The notes under the pieces are model-generated. The model was not told the DNA's origin, ran no database searches, and saw nothing but the letters and a program-made list of their open reading frames with translations. From assembly GCF_933775445.1 (NCBI RefSeq), contig NC_065878.1, positions 8,505,395-8,569,394 on the forward strand: 64,000 nucleotides of DNA. The letters are read 5' to 3'. Below, in pieces: positions 44,327-55,262 of the stretch (its first letter is position 1; each line of letters opens with the position of its first letter). Source of the DNA: Argentina anserina. Lineage: Eukaryota > Streptophyta > Magnoliopsida > Rosales > Rosaceae. Both the position numbers and the translations under genes were made by a program.

Positions 44327-46205
44327 ACATACATATTTTATTTGGTTTAGAATAAAACTATCGCATTATGAAAAAAACTTCTCGGGATTGATCGACACCA
44401 GTCGATATGATGATGTAAAAATTTCATCCAATTTGGACCTCGTTTAACCGTCAGAATTTCCGGTAAACCGAAAAACAACACTAATATGTAGGGGTGGACT
44501 TTAAGACACCGAAAAACCGAAAACCGACCAAAATCGAACTGAACCGACACCGAAATACTGAAATCGAACAAAACTAATCTATCGGTTCCGGTTTCAAGAT
44601 CAAATTGAATAGTTTGGTTTAGGTTTGCGGTTTCGTCCGTATAAAAATCCGATCAAACCGAACCGAACCGAATCAACATATATGTATTTAGTTATTAATA
44701 TTTAATATAATAATAGGTGTATGTCATGTTTTTATTGACTAAGAGTTACATATAATATACATGATTTTACATGATTACGATCTTGAAATGTCTAACTTAA
44801 TTGCTCAGAGTCTTTAACACATTAAATATTACGTTTTGGTTAATACTCTATCGTAACTTTGTAGATTTTATTTGTTGTTTCTAACTTATTGCAATCTAGT
44901 TTACTTATTTACTAATTTGAAGTACTAAACTTGTAGCTTATTACTTTACTTTGATTTTAAGTTTTGTTTTAAGTCAAGTGTGAAAAGTTATTACAAATGA
45001 TATGTTATGTAACTGAAATCGAACCGAATGGAACCGAATTGTAGGTTAACCAAAACCGTTGTTATTAGATATTTTTTTCCGGTTTCGGTTTTGAGAAATA
45101 CAAAACCGAGGCCTTGGTTTCGGTTTTTGGTTAATGCTCTTAAACCGAACCGATGGAACCGAGTCCACCCCTACTAATATTTCATAAGGGAAAACTCATT
45201 ACTAAAATGCGAACACCGAAAACCGTTTGCATATCTGAGATCAGCTAATTTTTGTCACCGATTGTGTGCGGTCACACCAAGAAAACTCATTTGGTAAATG
45301 CCCAGTCAATGAGGATTTTACTATGTCAAAACGCCTCTTTTTTGTTGACCGTAGGTACAGACGGTCAAACAATATCCAGAACGGACGAAATTTTTACGGG
45401 TTCCCTAAATATATATACTGATCACATCTGCTGGTGTCGATCGACCATATTTCGAACTAGAGTTATAGTGAAACGACTATATGAAGGAAAATTCTTGGGA
45501 TCGATTGATACAGCCGATGTGATCGATATATATATTTAGTGACCTTGTAAAAATTTAATCTAATTTGGACCTCATTTGACCGTCGGAATTTCCGGTAAAC
45601 CGAAAACACCACTAATATGTTCTAAGGGATGACCCATTATAAAGATGCGAACGCTGAAAGCCATTTGCATATCTGAAATCACCTAATTTTTATTACCTAT
45701 CATGCACGGTCACACAGAGGAAACTAATTAAGCAAAGCCCTGGTAAATGGGGCTTCAATATGTAAAAACGCCTCTTTTTTTGTTGACCGTAGGTACGAAC
45801 GGTCAAACCATGTCCAAAACAGACGAAATTTTACGGGGTCCCTAAATATATATACCGATTACATCTGCTGGTGTCGATCGACCATATTTCAGACTGGAGT
45901 TGGTGATCGCCTAAGTGTCAACTAATATATCATAACCTTTATATTAGGTTTAGAATAAAACTATCGCATTATGAAGCGACTATATGAAGGAAACTTTTCG
46001 GAATAGATCGACACCATCCGATGTGATCAATATATAAATATATTCAGTGATCATTTTAAAATTTCATCTAATTCGGACCTCGTTTGACCGTTGGAATTTC
46101 CGGTAAACCAAAAACAACACTAATATTCCTTAAGTGGAGACTTATTACCAAGATGTGAATGCGGAAAGCTGTTTACATATTTAAAATCACCTAATTTTTT
46201 GTCAC
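44327..46205. repeat. Tandem array of about 0.5-kb units, interrupted by a hAT-like element
   Basis: Three units can be aligned by 'TTTAGAATAAAACTATCGCA', 'GACGAAATTTTTACGGG', 'GATCACATCTGCTGGTGTCG' and 'GGAATTTCCGGTAAACC'. The last motif recurs at about 44455, 45588 and 46092. Using the CATATCTGA landmark, units start near 45231, 45668 and 46177, giving about 437 and 509 bp; the shorter one lacks about 70 bp. The first unit is partial and split by the element at 44489-45173. Divergence between units is visibly higher than in the 511-bp array at 14981. Confidence 0.85.
44489..45173. mobile_element. 685-bp non-autonomous hAT-like element
   Basis: Ends TAGGGGTGGACT and AGTCCACCCCTA form a perfect 12-bp inverted repeat. 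CTAATATG (44481-44488) and CTAATATT (45174-45181) form an 8-bp target duplication with one mismatch. Both subterminal parts are rich in ACCGAA/CGGTTT motifs, as in the element at 14733. No transposase. Confidence 0.88.
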
Positions 46206-46286
46206 CATCAACAGAAAAATTGAACAATACTAAAACCAACATAGAGAATACAGTTGCTGCAACATGTGAACCAGAATCGACAAACT

Positions 46287-47249
46287 TCATAGGTTTCCGT
46301 GCAAAATTTTCATTCGCAACTTGGAATAATATGCCCTTTCTTCATCATTCATAACATAAATATCCATTGACATAATCCTCATCTCTACTTCAAACTTCCT
46401 AACTCGCAATTTTTCTTTATCAACTTCAACTTTTTCCTTCATAATTTCTAGTTTCTTTTCATCTTTTTTTTTTCTACTTGTAATTTCTGAATTTTTCCTA
46501 GTTGATATGTTTCTTTTTAACTTTCTTTTTTCAACCTTATTTCCTGGTGGTCTAGGCACTACAAAGCAAGTGGTTATGTCTTCATCGATATCTATGTGAG
46601 TGCTTGTAGTTGAAAATGAAGAGGTATTAGTTGTAGTAGGTTTCGATTTGGTCTTACTTGTCTTGGCGTCAACCTCTTGCAGTGTTTGAATCCATTTTGG
46701 TTGGTGCCTCAAGATAACCCAAGCATGATCAAGAGTGAACCGTTTATTTTCTTGTTCTTCATACAAGCTCTTGGTATCTGCAATCTGAACAGTGGAAAAA
46801 ATAAAAATTAACTACTATAGGGTTGGGTGATCAAACTGACCAAAGTTAATTAACAAGGGAATCACAAAGCTTATCTTGTCTTGTTCGGTTTTTCCACTTT
46901 CATTGAATGCCCTTACGGTTGCCATACATCCTAAAAATTTGTTAACCTCCTTCTGTATTTTGCCCCACCTTTGGCTCAACATTTGTTGTGAATGATCCAA
47001 ATCAAAGTTTTTGTATTGATGGTAATAATCTGTTATCTTACCCCAAAAGGCCTGAGCCTTTTGTTCATTGCATGTAACCGGATCCATAACAATATTCAAC
47101 CGTGCACTAATAAGTAGCTTATCTTCCTCCGGGTTAAAGAAAGACCCTTTTGGAGCTCTTTTCTTAGATGTTTGAGACACCTCCTCACCAATTTCATATT
47201 GAGACTCTTGTGTGGAGAAATCAGGAAACTCTAAGAACTGAGAATCCAT
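46287..47249 (-). CDS. Myb/SANT-like protein with NAM-associated C-terminal domain, two exons
   Basis: Exons on the minus strand are 47249-46866 and 46784-46287, joined in phase 0, giving 293 residues. The N-terminal part has KRAPKGSFFNPEEDKLLISA and QRWGKIQKEVNKFLGC, a trihelix/SANT-like DNA-binding fold with its spaced Trp residues. After the intron, LYEEQENKRFTLDHAWVILR and HQPKW begin the NAM-associated domain (PF14303-like), ending in a basic, charged coiled-coil-like stretch (about residues 195-270). Such plant proteins are often listed as 'glutathione S-transferase T3-like' and are related to accessory proteins of PIF/Harbinger transposons. The donor (TTT/GTGATT) is weak; acceptor TTCAG/ATT is good. 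The ATG at 47249 is the first true ATG of the frame. Function: probable nuclear DNA-binding protein; could be TE-derived. Confidence 0.8.
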
Positions 47250-48342
47250 GGATATATGAAAATGATACAAGAACAATGAAAATGATAAAAGATACAAACA
47301 AAAATACCAAAACAAACTTAAGGATATATGAAATAGACTAGTCTAGGTACTTCAATAGTGATTAGTTAATGTGGTTAGTTGGGAAATAGATCAGATGTGG
47401 ATGGAAAACTTATTGCAAGAGTAAATGAACTTTGAGTTTGTAGACTTGGCGGGTTTAATAGCCTTTGCTAGTTTTAAGGAATATGATTAATTTGAAAACT
47501 AACTTGTAGGGTTATATTCAATATGCCTAGTTACAACTACTTTGTACCTTTGATACCAACAAGCATTTATAATGCCAGCATGAGGTTATGAGGTTCATTA
47601 CATCTGAAAGAGACAATTCTGAATGCCACTACTACTAAATAACAGTAAGTTAATAAATAAATAAATAAAAGGAAGTAGAAAAAGCAATGCAATAAAGTGA
47701 ATAATCTCAGAGAAAATTGAAGCTGTGTGGTATGCATCTATTGAAGGTGAAGAACAGTAAAAAATGTTTAGTCTTTTTTTTTTTCTAGCAGAAGCTCAAA
47801 TTCATATGTGAATCATCGTTTCAAAAAAAAAATGAAAGAGATATTGAAATAATGGTAATCAAGAATGCAACCCTGAAGACATTTGCTTTATTGCAGATCA
47901 AAAAACATAATCGGACTTGATTTTGCAAAACTGAGTTTGGTCCGGAAGATCAGACTTGATTTTGCACAGAGGCTACTTGAGTACCATACACAGCACATGT
48001 AGCATATATCTAAAGGTTGATATTAACCCAAGAAAACAGTCAAATTCTTTGTAAAACCCAGAAAATCCTAAAATAGTTAATATTAATATCACATCAAACT
48101 GAAATATATACAAAACTATTGAACCTTTCAATACAAACCATTATTCTCTCTGCATGTGTATAATTAAGTAGCTGAACCTAGCTAATGGACACAAGATAAT
48201 TTTATAGCCGAGAAGGCAAAATGAATAATCAAGGCCACCATACACATATCAGGTTTGAATACTTTCTTGTAATAGCTCAAATCAATATGTATCACCATGT
48301 CACAAAAGGCAAAATAGTATGGACAAGAAACAACACAGGAGA
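47250..48342. other. Intergenic, upstream of the SANT-like gene
   Basis: AT-rich DNA with no gene. The first 100-300 bases are the likely promoter of the minus-strand SANT-like gene, but no clear box can be named. Confidence 0.5.
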
Positions 48343-48402
48343 TGTCACAACTCCGAAATTCGAATGATAAAAATTCGAATTCGAAGCCATGAAAACTCTA
48401 AA
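48343..48402. repeat. 60-bp fragment of the family A LTR end
   Basis: TGTCACAACTCCGAAATTCG and the next 40 bases match the left end of the family A LTRs, then similarity stops at 'ACTCTAAAGCAAC'. A tiny remnant left after deletion. Confidence 0.85.
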
Positions 48403-48715
48403 GCAACAAATTCACGGGACCAATAGATGTAATGTCACATTTTCTGATCAGTAAGGAGGAATCACATCTGCGTTCTTTGACAACTCAGATTCCTATCACT
48501 TCCCTAGAGGCTCAGATTTCACAGAGGATGTTACAATGGTGATGAACCAAGGCCAGCTTTTAACCAAAGGAAGATACACTCGTCAATAATCCATGATAGC
48601 TGGAGAGTCATAGAATGGCACTGTTTTTATTGTAATTTACTGCATTGACATTAAACTTGGCCCAAGAAACTCTTAATTTGATTGACTAGAGAGATTATAT
48701 TAAGTGAATATAGCA
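48403..48715. other. Intergenic, no recognised feature
   Basis: Non-coding sequence between the LTR fragment and the solo LTR. I see nothing else in it. Confidence 0.5.
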
Positions 48716-50343
48716 ATTTATGTAACATCTCTGAATTCATAACAGTAAAAATTCGAATTTGTTGATGCTAACACTCTGATATAACTTCACTAAATGAAAT
48801 TACGTTACAGCACCTGAATATCTTTTCCAAGTTTAACAAAACACTTAAATTACAAACTATAACGTACAACACGTAATTACACGAGTGTAAGTTGTACAGT
48901 AGTCAACTCTCACAAGTCCTCACCAAAATAAAAAAATGAACAGAAGCAAAAACAGCACCCTGCTCACTCCTTCCGTCTCTACAACTGAGAAGTACCTGAG
49001 TGCTACCCCCTGGACCAATAATAGTACACCAGGATTGTAAACACAAACCTGGTAGCTACACAGTTGGTATGAGTAAACTAAAACAAATACTCAAGGAGAA
49101 CTCATAAATATATATAAAACAACATTATCATCGCAACTCTAATAATATTGAACATGCAACCAATGCCACAACAAACATCACATATCGCAACACAAGTATA
49201 ATCACAATTCACAAGCACATCGCAACACACGCAGAACTTTATGGGTTAATGCGACCCTCAAGTCGCACCAAGAAGATTAGCAGTAATACTAGAGCTCTAG
49301 ATGATCTTCCCCACAACCGGTCAGGGAGTGGTTCTGACATATGCCTACGCCACTAAGGCTGCCACAAAGGCAGAACATTGAAATACATTTTGCCACTAAG
49401 GCTAAATCGTATGTATTCATTATCTTTCGTCAAACTGGTCGCCAATAAGGCAGAACAACTCACACAAAATCTTTTGCCTCAAAAGGGCCACTACAAACAC
49501 AACACCACAACCCACAAAGACACGCACGCAACAATCATACCGGAAGGTACATATTCTTCCCTACCGGCCACACAACATATAAGCACTTCGTAAATTTTGG
49601 CAAGAATGCTGAAATTACTAAGGTCACCCATGCCACACCCTAGTGGCATCTACTCCAACCTCTTTACCCTCTTCTTCTCTTACTTCCCAAAACCAACATT
49701 TCTAAAATGCCACAACTTAACTAAACAACTTCCCCAAACAATACCATGACACTCCCAAACAACCCCTACTCCCTCAAGCCTCCATTGCTTTTAAAAAAGA
49801 ACCCCTTCACTACCTAAAACACCAAAACAATGGCTTAACTGCTTCCATTGTATCAACATCTCTCATAGGAAGTTCATCAAACACCTTCCGTGCATTCCCT
49901 TAAACCATTCTACTTCCCACAACCAAGACCCCAAAACTTACAATACCTCTTGACCTTCAAATAACACCACCAAACAACAATATAATATAACCATCACGGA
50001 AAATGAAATTACCAAGATTGAGCTCCTTAAGTCACTGCCCAAAATCATCAGCAACCAACAAAGCCACTGGTGCTCACAACCAGCAGCTTTACTAGCACCT
50101 CAAGGTCTCATTCCGCCAGCTACAGCTGCAGCAACACTCCCCAGGCAGCAGCAGCAGCAGGGGCAACAGCAGGGGCAAGCAACATGCAACAACAAACAGT
50201 CGCAAGCAGCCACAACAACACGGTGCTTGAGTGAGAAGATCAAAGGAGAAGAAGAATTTGTGTTGAGAAAGAAGAGGAGTCGGTGGGAGATTCTGTTGAT
50301 AGAAGAGAAAGGAGAAAAAGAATGAGAGAAATAAGAGAAGAAG

Positions 50344-52973
50344 CGTCACAACCCCAAAATTTCAAGTGTTAAACTCAAAATCGAAGCCATGAAAAACTCT
50401 AAAACAATCTCAAATAATTCGAAATCATCTTATAGTCACAGTGTATCGTAACTGAGTTCATAGTACATCTCAGTCGATTTGATTATTACAAAACCAGTTT
50501 ATAATTCAAGTATTATAACAAATAGAAATGTAAAATCCACTCATCCGCACCACAAATAGAAATACTGAAACTTCCAAATCTTCAGAGTAGCCCTCCAATT
50601 CTGCTAATCTACACCTGCAGAACTATCCCCTACACCATCAAATAGGTGCACTGGGATTGTAAACACAAACCCGGTAAGCTTTGCAGCTCGTATGAGTAAA
50701 ACTACAGTATAACATGCATAGTAATACAAGTGAAAAATACTAAAACATTTCATTATAAATGCACTCATAAGTCACAGAACGACCCATTTGCATGTCCAAT
50801 AATATCTGAAAATATAAGTGCTCATGAGAAATTGGGCAACCCATCTGTTTACCCGAATACATTTATAATACGGGTACTAATGAGACCCAGGTACTCATCT
50901 GTTACCCCTTATGCAGTACGCCGTCGGGCAATGGGCAACCCATCTGTTACCCACTATCCCGAAAATATGGGTACTCACAAGCAGGTAACCCATATGTTTA
51001 CCCGAATACATTTATAACTGAATCGTAACTGTCGCTCGGCCAAGACTAGGTTCCGACATGCCAACACGTCCGAAGACAGAAAAAAACGTTTTAACATAAC
51101 TTAAGTTAAAACCACGTACAATACGTTCCTCACATGTTATTGCACAAAAGGACAAGCGATTCATGCTTAAATAAAATAAATATCAGTGCTATAAATAAAC
51201 TCATTTGAAATAGAAATATGACAGTATATAATATATCAACCCATATATATGTATCGATTTTACCATTTCTACACATACACAACCCACTATATCATATACA
51301 TATCATAGTTCGACCCTTTAAAATAAAGTGTAATTATGAATCACCGCCAAGGGTAGACTCGTTATAGTGAGATTTACTCACCTTATTTTCCTGAGCGTAA
51401 TTTCCACAATACCGAAAGCAAATCCTTCACTTATTTAGTCGATCACCTAGATTGGATAACAAGTGATTAGAAACATTACGTAAACCTCAAACGCCGAATC
51501 AGTACTACTGTTACTGCTTAGCAATTTACGGTGTTCACGTAATTACTGTTCACATACATACTTTTCACGTATTACTGTTCGTGTACATACTATTTACGTA
51601 TTATTATTCTTGTACGTACTATTTACGTATTACTGTTCCAGTAAATACTAATCACCGATTTACTATTTCAGAAAATTACTATTACAATTACCGTGCGTAA
51701 TTTACTTTTACATTTACTGCTCAGAAATCACTTTTACAATTTAGCGTACAGAAATTACTGTCACATTTTCACTGTACAGTAATACATACATTACTGTCAC
51801 ATTTACTGTACAGAAATTACTGTCATATTTACTGTACGGAAATTACTTTTTAAAAAGTGAATGTTTGGAAATCACTATTCACGCGCCACCGCACATGGTG
51901 GCGCGTGGGGTTCATGCGCCACCTCCGGTAACACCGCCGCCCACAGTGGCAGCACGTGGGGCCCATGCGCCACTTCCAAAACCAGCGCGTAGCTCACCCA
52001 CCACCGCCCAAAACCCTTCCTTTTCTTCCCCTGCACCCTTCCACGGCATAAGGACGTCTATAGCCCATCTCATTGTCCCTCATGCGCCGCCTAGGGTGGC
52101 GGTACGTACCTCCCCTCCTCCTCCGAAACTCCTCAAATCAACACAATCCACACACAAAATGTACAACAGTCGTATTAATGCATTTCCATACCTAGATTGG
52201 ACCTAGGACCGCCGGGAAGTCGCCGGAGGAGCTCGAGATGCCGACGAGGTCGATTTTCGGGGAGGATGTGATGCGGCTAGATTCGAGTCGCAAATCAATC
52301 GCAGAAGGCACCGGGGGTGAGGGGCGGTGGAGAGGGACTATTGCCCAGTGCTTGCGTCGCCGGAGACGGAGCATGGACGGCGGCGAAACGCAGGAGCTTC
52401 CAGTTGTCGATCGAGCTTCGTTGCGGAGAGCGGCACTGTGATACGTCCGAGGGTGGCAGCTGGAGACCGTGTGGTTCCTCAGGGACCGACGGTGAGAGCC
52501 ACTGAGGCCGGAGTCATGGAGATCGCCGGAGGCGATTTGAGAAGGAGAAAGGGTCGGGGAGAGAGAGAGAGAGAGGGGTGGTTGTGGGCTGAGAGAAGGA
52601 GAGAGAGGGTTTCTGTTTTTGGAAACCCTAGTTTCCAAAAACTCCTTTTTATACTTTTTCTAAAATCGGAAACTAACTTCCGTCACTAATAACTTTCACA
52701 TACGACGTCCGATTAGAACATGTGACGTATCCACAAAATCGTACCGACGAGCTCTACAACTTTTGTGAAGGAAGTTTTCGAAAATGTTCGACGGAGTAAA
52801 AGTCAACTCCCGCGTCGCGGAAACGTAACGTTTTTCCAATTTAGGTTTCCGAAGACAGTTCCGTTTTCGATTTGATATCGTCGTGAAGCGAAAAATGCGA
52901 TTTATTAAATTTTCCAAGATTATAAATTTCTAAGAATTCATACAAATTGAACCCGAAAAATCGGGTTATTACA
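50344..52973. mobile_element. Nested solo LTR (family A), TSD AGAAG
   Basis: Begins CGTCACAACCCCAAAATTTC (first T changed to C) and ends ATCGGGTTATTACA at 52973. AGAAG stands at 50339-50343 and 52974-52978. It is 2,630 bp, the most complete LTR of family A in the window, and has no internal region. It contains the 'GGGTACTCA' repeats (50820-51000), a long 'TTACTGT' array (51480-51850) and a GC-rich block (51880-52620). Frames in the GC-rich block on both strands are not genes. Confidence 0.92.
51480..51860. repeat. Degenerate TTACTGTTCAC array inside the LTR
   Basis: About twenty loosely spaced copies of (A/T)TTACTGT(T)CA-type words, for example 'ATTACTGTTCACGTAATTAC'. Shorter versions lie at 3430-3510 and 11110-11235 in the other LTR copies. 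Confidence 0.8.
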
Positions 52974-53363
52974 AGAAGAAAGAGAAAAACAAGTCGGTGG
53001 GAAAAATATATATATTTTCCCAAAAAGTTTCCAATTTTCACCCCTCCCCCTTTTCTCCTCTTAAATTATAATAACTCTCTTAAATGACGTCCGAATAAAA
53101 CGTGTCACGTGTGTATGAATTTGTATCGACGAGCTCTACAAACTTTCGTGAATGAAGTTTTCGGAAACGAGTAACATATCAAAAGTCAACTCTTGAGCCG
53201 AATGAATTAAATCGTAAAATAACTTAATGGTTCTCGAACCGATTTCTACTTCAAATGAAGGCTATTTAAAAGACGCAGAATATAGATGTAACCAAAATAT
53301 CACTTCATTAATTTCCATGAAATTACAAGAAATTAATAATGAAATTCGGGTTATTACAATTTA

Positions 53364-55262
53364 CTACCTTAAAAAAAAGCACAAAACAAAATTCAGCAGG
53401 TTCTTGCTATCTCAGCAGGTTAAAAGTTAGGGATATTGCAAATACCATAACCAGATTGCTCATCAGCTAGATCACTTATACTACAACCAAGAAACTAAAT
53501 AAGAATACAATGAAAGAAAGTTATAGTTGAAGAAGGGTAGATTGATTTCCTTATATTATAAGATGAAAATGCAGACAAACAATTTGCATCCATAATCAGG
53601 ATCCAATTGTTAGTACCTGTATATACTTTTGAGCTATAGTGCTATACAGATTACAGAGGGTCAAATTTTAGAGAGGCTATTTCAAAGTGTAGAGTAACTT
53701 CTTCCCAGAACCAATCTTTTTAAATAAGAAGCCTTAATTAACCACAGATGTTCTTTCCAATGTGCTGATCAGATTGCATGATATTATGTTTGTAATTCTG
53801 TTTAAAACAGAAATACTCGATCACAGCCTAGTTGAACTATTTCATCTCTCTACGTGACAATGTGACATTATAGTTTATTGGTTTATATGTTATGACAAGA
53901 AATACTCAGATTCTTTGAAACAAAAAATAAAACACCAACAGATTAAGAGTTACCATGCATGTCAGAAACAAGAAATTAAAAAACAAATACTTTTCTGAAC
54001 AAAGTCATCACAGACCAAGCTCTATGTTCCTTTGCTTATAACTTAAGCATAAACACAAGGATAGTAATCCTTCCGAAACAAGATACCAATATCAGACCAA
54101 AAAAAAGGAGAAGAACCAAGATACCAATTGTCAGGAAAAACCACAAAACGAAGAAAAAATGTAATGCAGACAGCTAATATATTGTAGAAGTACAATAGGT
54201 CAAGTTTTTGCAAGAGACTAGATTGAAGCTACTAAAATGATAATCTCAAAGCTTATATTTCTCATCCTCTTCAAAGCTGTTTATCAACTTATAATTTGGA
54301 TTTCAAGGAAAGATGGAAACTTTGAAGTTAAGGTAATGGGGCACGTTACAAGGATCACATCGTACGTTTTGCAAATGTCGAACCAGAAACAACTATATTG
54401 ACTGAAAATTTGACCAGGATCACTAGTATTGATCCTGTTCATTATGAGATAGTGAGACAGAGTTGGTTAAGAGAGAGGATTTTAGAAACGTCGTTAATTC
54501 AGTTATTTACAGTTTTCTTTGTGAAATCTTAGTTTACCAAGTAGATGATCCATTACTGAAATGCAAGCAAATGAACTTGAGCAATTTTTATGGAAATCCT
54601 TTTCTATGCCATTGTCTCAACCCACACACATTGGGGAGCCTCTAACAACTTGAAAGGAAATTGAATAGGCTGCCAGTTTTTTAACACAAAAGATTGCCCT
54701 TTGTTGAAGCTAAAGATGGTTTGGCTCCTGCTGAACCCTTTCCCGTAGAAGAGTATCCTATAAGCAAAATTATATGATCACCTGCCGGTTCCTGCTCACA
54801 CAAAAGGTTCCCCTTGTTTCCAGAACAACATTTTTGGTTTCGGGATAATGTATAAGTTTGATTATAGGATCTCTTTAAAATTAGAATATGATTCGATTCA
54901 GATGTTCCGGTTTAGTTGTTCTGCTCTATTTTGACATGATTCTTCTTTCTTTTTTTGAACTTTTGTTACATGAGCATGCATCACTTGTTTGCACACTGAA
55001 GTACCCTTCAGTAGAACATCATGCAATTACTATGCGCTAGCAACAGATAAACGAAAGATGTAAAGAAAAAAAGAAGGCTTGATAAAGTTCTCTACATAAT
55101 TCTGACGTCTATTTCTCTATTGTCTTATGTACAATGTAACATGAATATTACTTCATCTACTCTGTATCGATTTCTATGTTGTAATATTGTTGAATGTTTT
55201 TGAGATACACACACGTCCATAAGCATTTAGCTTAAGTGTACCAACAAAATTTGAATATAAAG
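53364..55262. other. Intergenic, downstream of the NFD4-like gene
   Basis: AT-rich DNA without plausible genes. The part next to 55262 would hold the 3' UTR and polyadenylation site of the minus-strand transporter gene. Confidence 0.5.

Larger units (their letters stand above)
48721..53358. mobile_element. Solo LTR (family B), TSD ATTTA, with a nested solo LTR
   Basis: Begins TGTAACATCTCTGAATTC and ends TTCGGGTTATTACA at 53358. ATTTA flanks it at 48716-48720 and 53359-53363. There is no gag, pol, primer site or PPT, so it is a solo LTR left by recombination between two LTRs. Without the nested insertion (50344-52973 plus 5-bp TSD) it is about 2.0 kb. It contains a hairpin motif at 49539-49567 and CAG-rich sequence at 50100-50220. 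The minus-strand frame at 50092-50349 is a by-product of that composition. Confidence 0.92.

Noticed and set aside
44347..44571. Minus-strand frame across the repeat array and hAT-like element
   Set aside because: It crosses an insertion edge at 44489 and has no family features.
50092..50349. Minus-strand Leu/Phe/Cys-rich frame that might look like a signal peptide
   Set aside because: It results from CAG/GAA-rich LTR sequence on the other strand and runs up to the nested LTR junction.
52192..52689. Several overlapping frames of 60-148 codons
   Set aside because: They sit in the GC-rich block of the nested LTR, overlap on both strands and have no domain.
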